Source: Apium graveolens (lineage: Eukaryota > Streptophyta > Magnoliopsida > Apiales > Apiaceae). Taken from it: a DNA stretch of 64,000 nucleotides. The stretch spans positions 228,497,739-228,561,738 of the forward strand of contig NC_133656.1 of NCBI RefSeq assembly GCF_009905375.1. The letters run 5' to 3'. The notes beneath the pieces are model-generated. The model had not been told where the DNA came from. It made no database searches and saw only the letters and a list, made by a program, of their open reading frames with translations. Shown piece after piece: positions 1 through 10,000 of this stretch. The position numbers were made by a program, and so were the translations under genes. Numbering within the stretch: the first letter of the stretch is position 1; each line of letters begins with the position of its first letter.

Positions 1-2
1 AG

Positions 3-2729
3 GTATCATTTATCACTGACTTTGGTATTTATTGTTATCTTGTTATGGCGTTTGGTCTCAAGAATGCAGGAGCCACCTATCAAAGGTTGGTAAACAAAAT
101 TTTTAAGGATCTTATTGGTAAGACTATGGAAGTCTATGTTGATGACATGTTAGTCAAGAGTCTAGTAAAGACTGATCACATAACCCATTTGAGGGAAGCT
201 TTTGAGGTCCTGAGATACCACAAGATGATGTTGAATCCTACGAAGTGTGCTTTCGGAGTAGGAACTGGAAAATTCTTGGGATTGATGGTCTCAAAGAGGG
301 GAATTGAGGCTAACCCCGATAAAATAAAGGCAATCCTGGACATGGAACCCCCAAAAACTGTCAAGGATGTTCAGAAGCTCACAGGAAGGGTTGCTGCGCT
401 AGGACGATTCATCTCCAAGTCAGGAGACAAGTGCTTGTCATTCTTCAAGTCACTAAAGAACATCAAAGACTTTGTATGGAGTGAGGAAAATCAGAAGGCA
501 TTTGAAGAGTTAAAGAAGTATATGGGCCAGGCCCCGTTGTTGGCCAAGCCAGTTCTGAATGAAGTTTTATTCTTGTACTTGGCTGTTTCAGAGAGCGCCT
601 TGAGCGCGGTGTTGGTTAAGGAGGAACTGAAAGTCCAGAAACCCGTATACTATGTCAGCAAAATTTTGCATGGTGCTGAGTTGAATTATTCAACTATTGA
701 GAAATTCGCTTTAGCTTTGGTAATGGCTTCAAGAAAGTTGCGTCCTTATTTTCAGGCTCACCAGATTGAGGTACTAACAAATCAGCCCTTGAGAAATATC
801 ATTCACAGTCCCAAGGCAAGTGGGAGACTGATTAAGTGGGCAATAGAGCTAGGAGAGTTCGATCTCAAGTATAAGCCACGTACGGCAATAAAAGCCCAGG
901 CACTAGCTGACTTCGTGGTGGAGTGTACTATACCCAACCAAGAAGTCGGGGGGCAGGAAGATGTCATACCTCAAGACAAGGGAGTCGATAATGGGGGCAA
1001 AGAGAAGGATAAGAAAGAATATTGGGTTCTCTATTTTGATGGAGCATCAAAAACAAACTCCAGTGGAGCAGGGTTGGTTTTGCAAAGCCCTGATGGGTTC
1101 TTGATTGAGTATGCTATGAAGCTAGACTTCCCAACCACAAATAATGAGGCAGAATATGAAGCCCTGATAGCTGGCCTTAGTCTAGCTGGGACACTTAGAG
1201 TCAAAAACTTAAAGGTCCGTGGAGACTCGAAGCTGATCATATCCCAGGTAAAGGGAGAATTTGAAGCAAGGGATGATACGATGGCTAAGTATGTCCGCCT
1301 AGTAAGGGCTGTGATGACCCAATTTAATGAATGTCATGTTGAACACATTCCAAGGGAAGAAAATGTTAAGGCAGATGCGCTATCAAAGTTTGCTTCATCT
1401 GAGATAGAAGAAAGTTCAGGAAGTGTATACTTCCGTGTTTTAAAGACGCGAAGCATAGATGTTAAGCTTGTGGCTCCCATAGGCCTGGGGACGTCATGGA
1501 TCGATCCCATTAAGGCTCACATTCAAACCGGATGGTTGCCAAGCGATGCAACTGAAGCACGAAAGTTAACTGTTCGAGCACTAAGGTACTCTTTGATAGA
1601 TGGGATTCTGTATAAAAGATCTTTCGTGGTTCCTTACTTAAGGTGTCTCAGGCCCGATGAGGCACGCTTGGCTCTTGAGGAAGTGCATGAAGGTATTTGT
1701 GGACAACACTTGGGGGGCAGGGCCTTAGCTCATAAGATAACCCGTTTAGGCTTTTATTGGCCAGAAATGATGGCTGATGCCAAACAATATGTAAAGAAGT
1801 GTGATCGCTGTCAGAAACATGCACCAGTTGTTAGACAACCCCCCGAGATGCTGACCTCTATCAACTCACCTATTCCCTTTGCTATGTGGGGGATGGATAT
1901 TCTAGGGCCTTTTCCTATGGCCACGGCACAAAGGAAGTTTCTGATTGTAGCCATTGATTATTTCACCAAGTGGATCGAAGCCAAACCTTTGGCCAAAATC
2001 ACAACTAAGCAGGTTGCACAATTCCTGTGGGAAAACATTATGTGCCGATATGGAATTCCCCGTATCCTCGTCACTGACAATGGAACACAATTCAACAACG
2101 AGGAATTCAAGAAGTATTGTGAAGAAAATGAAATTAAGTTACGGTTCACCTCTGTGGCTCATCCACAAGCTAATGGGCAAGCAGAAGTTGCAAATCGAAT
2201 AATCCTGGATGGATTAAAGAAGAGGATCGAGAAGTCAAGAAATAATTGGGTGGACGAGATACTTCCCATATTATGGGCCTATAGGACTACCTGTAGAGTC
2301 ACGACAGGAGCAACTCCCTTCATGTTGGCATATGGGGCAGAAGCAGTAGTTCCAGTAGAGATATCACATTCCTCTCCAAGGATTCAGGCTTTCAATACAG
2401 AAGAAAATGAGGAAGGGCAGAGGTTAGCCCTGGATCTGATCGATGAAGTGCGAGATAGGGCACATGCAAAGATAGTAGAATATCAGAAAAAGGCTTCATT
2501 CTACTATAACCTAAGGGTCAAAGAAAGGTTTTTTAAACAAGGCGATCTAGTCTTGAGGAAGATAGAAGCATCTGGTGTAGGACAAAAAGGGAAGCTTGCC
2601 CCGAATTGGGAAGGACCGTACAGAGTCAAGAGTGTTCAAGGTAGAGGAACCTACAAGCTAGAGACTATGGATGGTTTTGAAGTCCCGAGAACTTGGCATG
2701 CACAAAACCTGAAGGTTTACCATGTATAG
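3..2729 (+). CDS. gypsy pol polyprotein (RT, RNase H x2, integrase), 5' partial
   Basis: The open frame reaches the left edge, so the ATG at 45 is internal (MAFGLKNAG is inside reverse transcriptase). Reverse transcriptase shows YVDD at 135-146. The Ty3-type RNase H that follows is degenerate: the first catalytic Asp reads as SES and TDQ reads as TNQ. A second RNase H then has its acidic residues in place (FDGAS with Asp at 1038, NNEAEYEAL, RGDSKL, KADALS). Integrase has an HHCC finger ending KKCDRCQKH and a D-D-E triad at 1896, 2076 and 2184, spaced D-x59-D-x35-E. No stop or frameshift occurs in the 2.7 kb visible. The product would copy and integrate the element; whether the whole copy is functional cannot be judged from this part. 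Confidence 0.93.
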   Translation, partial: VSFITDFGIYCYLVMAFGLKNAGATYQRLVNKIFKDLIGKTMEVYVDDMLVKSLVKTDHITHLREAFEVLRYHKMMLNPTKCAFGVGTGKFLGLMVSKRGIEANPDKIKAILDMEPPKTVKDVQKLTGRVAALGRFISKSGDKCLSFFKSLKNIKDFVWSEENQKAFEELKKYMGQAPLLAKPVLNEVLFLYLAVSESALSAVLVKEELKVQKPVYYVSKILHGAELNYSTIEKFALALVMASRKLRPYFQAHQIEVLTNQPLRNIIHSPKASGRLIKWAIELGEFDLKYKPRTAIKAQALADFVVECTIPNQEVGGQEDVIPQDKGVDNGGKEKDKKEYWVLYFDGASKTNSSGAGLVLQSPDGFLIEYAMKLDFPTTNNEAEYEALIAGLSLAGTLRVKNLKVRGDSKLIISQVKGEFEARDDTMAKYVRLVRAVMTQFNECHVEHIPREENVKADALSKFASSEIEESSGSVYFRVLKTRSIDVKLVAPIGLGTSWIDPIKAHIQTGWLPSDATEARKLTVRALRYSLIDGILYKRSFVVPYLRCLRPDEARLALEEVHEGICGQHLGGRALAHKITRLGFYWPEMMADAKQYVKKCDRCQKHAPVVRQPPEMLTSINSPIPFAMWGMDILGPFPMATAQRKFLIVAIDYFTKWIEAKPLAKITTKQVAQFLWENIMCRYGIPRILVTDNGTQFNNEEFKKYCEENEIKLRFTSVAHPQANGQAEVANRIILDGLKKRIEKSRNNWVDEILPILWAYRTTCRVTTGATPFMLAYGAEAVVPVEISHSSPRIQAFNTEENEEGQRLALDLIDEVRDRAHAKIVEYQKKASFYYNLRVKERFFKQGDLVLRKIEASGVGQKGKLAPNWEGPYRVKSVQGRGTYKLETMDGFEVPRTWHAQNLKVYHV

Positions 2730-3038
2730 GGCAGCCGGATACGATTCTCACTCGTCAGGATGGCGAGTAGGTTGAAAAGCACCTTGAAGCTTTGCTTGCT
2801 TAGGATTTATATGTTTTAGTTTTATTACGAAGTTTATTAAGACTTGTGTAAGGGACGAATCTCGGACAATTTTATGAAATTCATGAATTCTTCAAAGTAT
2901 GTTTGTGGCCTAACGAATAAAAACCAAATGCATGGATGCAAGCATATAAGGTGATAAAATAAGATCAGATAAATATTACAAGAAATTTGATAAATAAAGT
3001 CTCGAAAATAAGACAAGCCACGCAGGGCTGAAAAAGCT
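2730..3038. other. spacer between gypsy pol and antisense gene
   Basis: Short untranslated stretch lying between the convergent ends of pol and the antisense accessory gene. A CTCGTC/GGCGAG inverted repeat sits near 2745-2770 and could form a small hairpin. No gene is seen. Confidence 0.5.
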
Positions 3039-3221
3039 CTAAGGAGCTGAGGTGCCCTCAGCATCCATATCATCGTCCTCTCCACTCTCGCTGGATGTCT
3101 CTGTCATCTCGGAGGAGGAGGAAGAGCTGTCGTCCTCAGCATGTCTGGAAGAAGACTCGGAAGGAGGAAGGAGTGGATCCTGAGGAACATGGTCCGAGAC
3201 AACTACTCGGGTACGAAACCT

Positions 3222-4944
3222 CTATAGCAAAGCCTCGTCATCAGGGCAGATATAGTCCGCCGGGTTAATATCAGGACAAGCCTCGTTCACGGTCCCAAGG
3301 GCCGTGTCCCAACCAGTCCTAAAAAACCCGGGAAAGACTGAATCATCCTTAATCCTCATGGATTGGGCAAACTCCTCCGAGTCCAGATAGTTGTCTATAG
3401 CTTTATCCTTCTCCGCCCGAAGTACCACCAGCTCGGCGTTAGACTCTCCGAGTTCTTCCTCCTTGCGCTTGAGCTTCTTCTCCAGGGTAGCATACTTCTT
3501 CTGTTGCCTCCTGAGGGCATTATCGGCCTTATCAGAAGCCCGCTTCCATGATTCAGCTTGCCTCACAGCGCCTTGAAAGTAGGCGTTAGACTGAAACAAA
3601 GCAATTAACAAAGTATAAGGCAAGAAAATGCTACAAGAACGAAAGATAAGTTCAAAAAAGAGAAGGCATACCGAAGCCAGAGACTGAGCTCCCATGAGCT
3701 TAATCCTCTCAAGATCAGGGATGGCCACCACATCAGTAAAGTCCTTGGGAGTCACGCTATGGTAGGACCAATCCCAAGCATGTTTCGTGGAACCAACTAC
3801 GGTGTCCCCTCGGCGGAATCCCCAGAGAGGCTGAAAGGCGCCTGTGGCAGCAGCAGTAGGGGCAGCAGCAGTGATAGGAGCACTATGGCCCCCAGCTCCT
3901 TCAGTTGAAGCCTCCCCTATAGTCTCTTTGTGCTTCTTCAAAAAGCTAGGCTCCGTGGCCTTTCCCCGGGTGTCTAGGCCTGCGAGCCGAGCTTTCTTCA
4001 TCCTAGATGTCTCCTCAACCAAAGGAACATTGTCCTCGTTAATCTCCTTAGCAGCTGAAACAAAGCAAAGGACAAAATAAGTGATGTTAATAATGCATGA
4101 AATGAAGTAAAATTGAGAAGGGAAGAAAAATACCCTGTTGAGAAACAGAGGATAGTCCCACATGAATCAGGGAAAACTCCTCTAAGAGACTCCAGCTGGT
4201 GGTGGTGCCATCATCCTGAGTAAGCCCATTATAAATAATAGTTTCTTCAGGAGTTAAGTGAATGGATTTGAGGCTACCATCACTGACCTTCCCGAAGGAA
4301 GATCGAAAAAGTGTGCCCCAGTCACCATTCTCCCAACGTAACCCAACGAAACTATTCCTCCAATTTTGATTATTATCAGGAATAGAGGCGCTGTTAAAGA
4401 TATGTTTGCTTTTGGGCCTTTGCTTGACATAGACCCAGCCACAGATACTGGAAGAACTATTATAACACTGAAAGACCTTCCTAAAAACAGCTACAAAAAG
4501 AGGAAAGCCCTCCCTAAGACAGCAAACCATAAAACATAGAATGTTCCTCCAGGCGTTTGGAGGAAGCTGACACGGGTTGATTTGTAAATCAGCCAAAAGA
4601 TGAGGAATAAAAGGGTGAAAAGAAAACCTAAGCCCAGCATTAAGGGCATCTGTGTAAATGAAGAGAGTGTCGGGTCTCCAGTGGCAAGTACGGTCACCAC
4701 CAGAGACTGGAACTAATCTAAAAGGAGGAAGGACGTTATAACGAGCATTTAGTTTATTGAAATCTATGGTGTGCCAAGTATTACAATGATTAAAAGAATC
4801 GAGATGTGCAGTGGAGGGATATTCATCCCCCCTAGTGTTAATCATATCGAATAAAGACATATACGAAGAACGGATCTCGATATCCTTACCTCGTTTTGAA
4901 GCCGAGGCTATCTTGGCCGCCCTCTCGGAACTCTTATCAGCCAT
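3222..4944 (-). CDS. antisense accessory gene of the Tat element, spliced, with a premature stop
   Basis: Three exons fit on the minus strand: 4944-4134, 4054-3672 and 3590-3222. The introns are 79 and 81 nt, have GT donors and TTTCAG acceptors, and the reading phase stays consistent (811 and 383 nt, then a codon boundary). The predicted product is about 520 residues. Exon 1 resembles the 'putative gypsy type transposon' family seen in plant antisense ORFs (FHPFIPHLLADL, then PNAWRNI). Exon 3 is a lysine/glutamate-rich coiled coil. The frame stops at TAG 3222-3224, but beyond it the same frame stays open for about 60 more codons of Ser/Glu/Asp-rich sequence to TAG 3039-3041, so the stop looks like a recent nonsense mutation. 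The function of this family is not known. A TATA box lies about 130 bp upstream of the ATG. Confidence 0.75.
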
Positions 4945-5072
4945 TTAGTAAAGCTAGAAAAGGCCTGGAAAGCTAAAGGAGGGGATTTGAGAGATGAGAA
5001 GGTTAGAAATTTTGAGATAAGAGGGAAGAGTGAAGAGTGAAGAGTGTGAAGAGAATGCACACTCCCCCCACC

Positions 5073-5080
5073 TATATATA
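5073..5080 (-). promoter_or_regulatory. TATA box of the antisense accessory gene
   Basis: TATATATA on the minus strand about 130 bp upstream of the ATG at 4944. The region between is purine-rich on the plus strand (CT-rich in the transcript), as in many plant 5' untranslated regions. Confidence 0.6.
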
Positions 5081-5466
5081 GGAAGAATAAGTGGATAATG
5101 GGCCTTAAAAAGCCCATTTGGGCCCAAAACTTGGAAGGTTCTGGAATTATCCAGGAAATTCCTGGAAAATTCAAGAGAATTCTAGCAAAAATCAGAAGAA
5201 AACTTGAGTTTTTTTTTGAAGAATCTGGAAGAATCCAGAAAAATTCAGAAGAATTTGGAGCTTGGGCTTAAAATAAAAGCCCAGTTGAATAAATATGGGC
5301 CCAATAAAAACAAAAGGCCAGAAAAGGGCCCAAATATTTGAGGTTAAAAGCCCATAAGCCAAAATCCAGTCATAACGGGCCAAAAGAATAAAGGCCCAGC
5401 TAAGTGAAGGTGGCCCAAAAATAAAGCCCAGGGAAAAGTGGATAAAAAGATCAGGAATATGACCCC

Positions 5467-5761
5467 ATTCGACCAGGAATCATGAGGAAATCCTGATCGA
5501 AATACTGGAGGTCGAAATTGCTTCGATCAAGGCACGAAATGATGCGTAAATCGGTCAAAATATTAGTTCCTGACCGAAAGGGTCAGAATTCTGATCGAGA
5601 ACAAATAAACCAGAAAAACTGTCGACCAGAAAGCAAGGCAAGATCCTAGTCGAATGGATCCTGCTCGAAATTGCTTCGACCAAGGCAAGAAAGATGGCTA
5701 ATTCGGTCAAAAAGCATGAAATTCTGACCGGAATGGATTCCTGGTCGAAAAATTCTGCTCG

Positions 5762-5797
<36 letters not shown>

Positions 5798-5935
5798 AAA
5801 AGAGGAAAAAATCCTGGCCGAAATTCGACCAAGATTCCTGATCGAAACCATCCTACCCGAAATCCTGTCGACCAGGGCAATATGGAGGTTAATTCGACCA
5901 GGATCCTGGTCGAATGGATTCCTGGTCGAAATCTG
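5467..5935. repeat. clustered half-sites TTCGACCAGGA in both orientations
   Basis: Around fifteen diverged copies of TTCGACCAGGA or its complement fill this stretch. The best is a perfect 22-nt palindrome at 5893-5914. The cluster lies about 400-860 bp upstream of the TATA box of the antisense gene and roughly 470-940 bp upstream of the LTR TATA box, so it could serve either promoter. Confidence 0.75.
5764..5792. repeat. (AT)n microsatellite
   Basis: Uninterrupted AT dinucleotides followed by an A run, inside the palindrome-rich part of the gypsy element. Confidence 0.95.
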
Positions 5936-6057
5936 CATAAAAAAAAAAGAGAAGAGGAAGAAAAAAGAAGAAAAAAGGAGGGAAAAATTCCTGGAAAATT
6001 ACAGAAAAATAAGGAAATTCCTTAAATAATTTCTGAAAAATACTAATATTTTCAGAA

Positions 6058-6234
6058 AATTAGGGAAAAATTCAGAAATTAATGATAAATCCCAGGAAAT
6101 TAGGGAAAAATCCAGAAATTAAGGATAAATCCCAGGAAATTAGGGAAAAATCCAGAAATTAAGGATAAATCCCATAAAATTAGGGAAAAATCCAGAAAAT
6201 TAAGGATAAATCCCAGGAAATTAGAGAAAAATCA
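6058..6234. repeat. 40-bp tandem repeat, about 4.4 copies
   Basis: Units start near 6058, 6098, 6138, 6178 and 6219 and share AAATTAGGGAAAAATCCAG followed by AAATTAAGGATAAATCCCA. The last copy is partial. The array lies just upstream of the LTR TATA box. Confidence 0.9.
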
Positions 6235-6406
6235 GCTATTGAGAAGAGTCCCGATAAGGATATAAATCCTTATAGATTAGCCTCAAGGGGACTTAAAAGG
6301 ATAAGAAATCAGTTTCCTACTATCTAGGACTCCAAAGTTCATTCTAATTATGAGACTTGCCCATCAAGTCTCCTATACCAAGTCCAATTCAAGGACTCCC
6401 AACATC

Positions 6407-6413
6407 TATATAA
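6407..6413 (+). promoter_or_regulatory. TATA box of the gypsy 3' LTR
   Basis: TATATAA followed by GGGGCCTCACCCCAC, a typical LTR promoter context about 190 bp before the proposed LTR end. Confidence 0.6.
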
Positions 6414-6597
6414 GGGGCCTCACCCCACAGATCAGAACTACGTTTTTTGGCTTGATTCTCTAATTCACAGAGATACGTAGGCATCTCGTAAAGACAGATC
6501 GAGCCACGAAACACGAGAGCAGCCATTAAAGGCCTTGAGCCCCCGAATCTTAGTACTAAATACAACAAATAATAATCTTAGTTTTTTATCCATAACA

Positions 6598-7051
6598 CTG
6601 CTCTACATAAAAGCTTGGTATTCCAAATCTTGATTTTTGACCAAACCCTGTCTCTAAAGTAATTAAAGACTGATCTTTTGGATTTGTCAATTAGAGAAAG
6701 CAGACCAAGTTACTTGCTGGTGCCAATATCATTGTGAACCTGAAAAACATTTTAGTATTTCTTAGTTTACACAAAATATTTGGCAAGAAGCAGAGCAGTA
6801 AATAAAGCTGATTACATGTAACACAACAATCGCATTGCATCAGTAATGATTAATTCGAAAATACGATAAATTTATTAAACATTATTGAAACAATTTAAGC
6901 GTTTAAATGATTTTTCCACTAGTTCAAATGATTTTTTAAAAATTTATAGAATAACAAAAAAAAACTGATCAAAACTAGAAGTTATATAATATAAACATAG
7001 GCGTTTCATTTTATTCATGGTGACAGATATCTAGGAATAAGACAACTTTTT
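6598..7051. other. intergenic, 3' flank of the DMR6-like gene
   Basis: AT-rich sequence between the gypsy LTR and the stop codon of the oxygenase. It must hold the 3' untranslated region of that minus-strand gene. I see no other feature. Confidence 0.5.
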
Positions 7052-10000
7052 CTAACTAGCTATGAAATTTTCTAAACAATATTTACTGTCAAGGTTCCTG
7101 CTCCAAAACTTCTTGTAGTACTCTGCATAAGTAAATCCTCTGTACATAGCTTGGAATCCATCTTCAATCAGTTTCTTCGGAGCACTTATCATGGCACAAT
7201 CATACGGGCAAAGGAAAGATGCTACGGACAGCCTTGCTTTATTGGAATTCACTACTGCTCGGTGGAACACACTTTTGTACTTCCCATTGCTCAGTGCCTG
7301 CAATTTTTCCGAATATTTTTCAATTCCTCCCTTCAAATCATTTTATCTAAAACTCTATGTTGAAACAAATTCATGTCAACATTATTAGGGAAGACCAGAG
7401 ATTTTAGCTCAACACGGTAAAAACATGAGGGAAGTCATAGGTAGAATGTTGTAATAAAAAAATTGAACGGTATAAGAAGGAACAATGGAATACCTGAAGC
7501 TGATCACCGATATTAATGACAAATGCATTGGGATGGGGTTTGACGGCTAACCAGTGGCCGTCCTTGAGGACTTGAAGGCCTGAAACATCGAGGTCCTGAA
7601 GGAGAATGGTGAGAGCATTGGGGTCTGTATGTCCAGGCAAACCATAAGTAAGATCAGGCTGTGGGCATTCTGGATAATAGTTGATGGCCATATGTTGTCC
7701 TTGTTCTCCTAATACTTCTTTTATACAGTCCTTGTCTAAGCCTAGGCTCTCTGATATTGCTTCCTCCAATCTCAACCCTAATTCCCTTACTTCTTTGCAG
7801 TAATTGCTTACAATCTCCCTGCAAATTCATTGGAGTAAATCAATTTATTTGACATTACTTTGATTCTTAATCTCGCAAAATTAAGACGAAATTATGATAA
7901 TTAAACACCCGTACATTTGACAGAAACGAATTAATTTGATGAAATTACCAACCTAACTAATATAGTTTGCATGATAATCATACACACGTTTGCAATATAA
8001 CAAAATCACAAATGGATGCGCATAATTCTTATGCAAATTTACAATTACATTAGAATTATATTATGCATCCATATTACTCTTGTAAATGTAAATGTATCAT
8101 GTGGTGAAAACTAGACTTTGATTCAGCTATGATATAATGTGAAAAATTACAAAGAAATTTATTAATATGATGGAAAAGTTATTTTCATGACCAAGTTTCG
8201 GTAATGGAGTTCTTGTTTCTTGTGTCGTGAAAGAAGTTCGGTTTTTGACGTGTATAATTAATTAAAAAGAATTTTTTTTAGGCTTTCAAGTTCTCCTCAT
8301 CCACTGGCTAACGAGTATAGTATATTAAAAAACCTAGTCTAGTAAACTAGTAGCTACTTTTAGTTCTCCCGACGCCCAACTAGTGTGCTCGTTAGGAAAT
8401 TTTAAAATAAATAATTTATAACTTAAATTGAATAAATGATTAATAAGTGATAAGTTGATAAAACTTATAACTTATTCGAGTATTTGAATAATTTAATTTA
8501 TAAGTCATACTTTTTTATTTAAATAAATTAAAATAAATAATTTTTAAATATAATTATCTTAATACTTATATTTTAAATTAGATTAACATTTGAAAAATAT
8601 ATTTCAAAACAAAAATTGATTGAAAAAAAAAATAAAAAATAAGTTGAAAAAAAATACGTTTCAACTTATAAATTGGGTCGAAAAACACTCGTCAAGACTT
8701 ATAAGTGAATAATAGGTTTGCCAAACAGGCCGGATAACATTTTTGTGTAGTTTGTGTAGTGTTTACTTGAATTGACTCAGTGTGATGATGTAAACAATGG
8801 CGAAATGGGATAACGTCACCACTCTCTGCCAACTCTCTGCCATGTGATGTGGTAACGAACATGAATATATTCGATATATGTAACATCAATCAGTTGTGTT
8901 GGGGTGTCTTTTTTATTATGGGACACCTATTCAATGTCAGTATGTCATCTTGTGCGTCGTTCTATTTCAAAGATCTGCATAAAATTGATGGGCAGAGACG
9001 GAGACCTCTCTTATGGTAAACTAGTACAGGGCTCGTCTACAGTTATATGACGGTACTGTCGAGCAATTAGACGTCAGCCCGTAGGAGATTGAATTAGCTT
9101 TTTAAGAAATTTTTGGATGAGTCGCGGTTGAATTCAGTACTGGAACAATAGAGAATAAATTTTAAATCAATTGAAATATCCAACCGTGCTCTAATAAAAT
9201 TATATTTAATAAATAAACATTTTAATCAATTTTTGTTATACATCAACCGAAAATCTCCTTCAAATACCTTTGTCAAAATTAATGTTCTGAGACCAACTCG
9301 CTATTTGAAAAAAAATACGATCAAATATTAATGTTAAAGGTTTCATTTGATCAAATTTATAATTTAATTAGAAAAATTAAAATTAGTTAAAATTAAAAAC
9401 TCACATATTAGATGAAAATAAAATCAACACGGTCGAAATTTTATTAGTGGTTAGTATGTTAGTTAAATATTATAATATAGTATAGATTAAATATTATAAT
9501 ATAGTATAGATTAGTATACATGGATCATGTGCCTATAATACATGACTATCATACTTGAATGAAAGTGCTATGAGTCTTTGTACCCGAGTCAATTGTATGT
9601 TGATAAATTTAATAAAAGTAGCTAGGATAAAATATCATAAAGTATCTTTTGGTCACAAATCACACCACAAATCCGTAGCTCTAACTAAAATTGCATAATA
9701 TACTAATCGGCTGTATATGAACTAGGAAGCTGCATGATCACCTCCCCATTCAGATAATGCCGACTTGATAATAATATTTCTATAGATACGTGTCAACATT
9801 CACAACTCTCAAGTACTAGCCAAACTCATTTTTTTTTTCCAAACGCCACTCAGAGTATATCCAATAGGGGTGGACAATAAGTTTGCCAAACTTATGTGAC
9901 ATCTCACTCTTGGTTGTCAACGTATTGGAGTTAAGAGGTTATCAAAAAGTTGTCTATTAAGATTACCAAAACTTTGGCAACCTCTTGGCAACTTTCTAAA

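Larger units (their letters stand above)
1..6597 (+). mobile_element. Ty3/gypsy retrotransposon, Tat group, 3' portion
   Basis: The element enters from the left edge inside reverse transcriptase and runs through pol, a long region with an antisense accessory gene, and a 3' LTR. Two successive RNase H domains and an extra gene on the opposite strand downstream of pol are known hallmarks of the Tat group (Ogre, Retand, Grande type). The LTR end is placed at 6597, in a run ending CATAACA, because a TATA box (6407) and an R-like region precede it and the sequence becomes unremarkable afterwards. The LTR start was not found, and target duplications cannot be tested because the 5' LTR lies outside. 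The element ends about 450 bp from the 3' end of the DMR6-like gene. Confidence 0.85.

Noticed and set aside
5694..6029. 111-codon open frame across the AT microsatellite
   Set aside because: It is composed of the palindromic repeat and simple sequence (a run of Ile-Tyr and Lys/Glu) and matches no protein family I know.
6058..6234. CRISPR-like direct repeats
   Set aside because: The units are contiguous without unique spacers and lie in plant retrotransposon DNA; this is an ordinary tandem repeat.
8395..8735. hAT-like MITE in intron 2 of the DMR6-like gene
   Set aside because: The right end resembles hAT MITEs, but the left end matches it poorly and no 8-bp duplication was found, so it is only mentioned under the intron.
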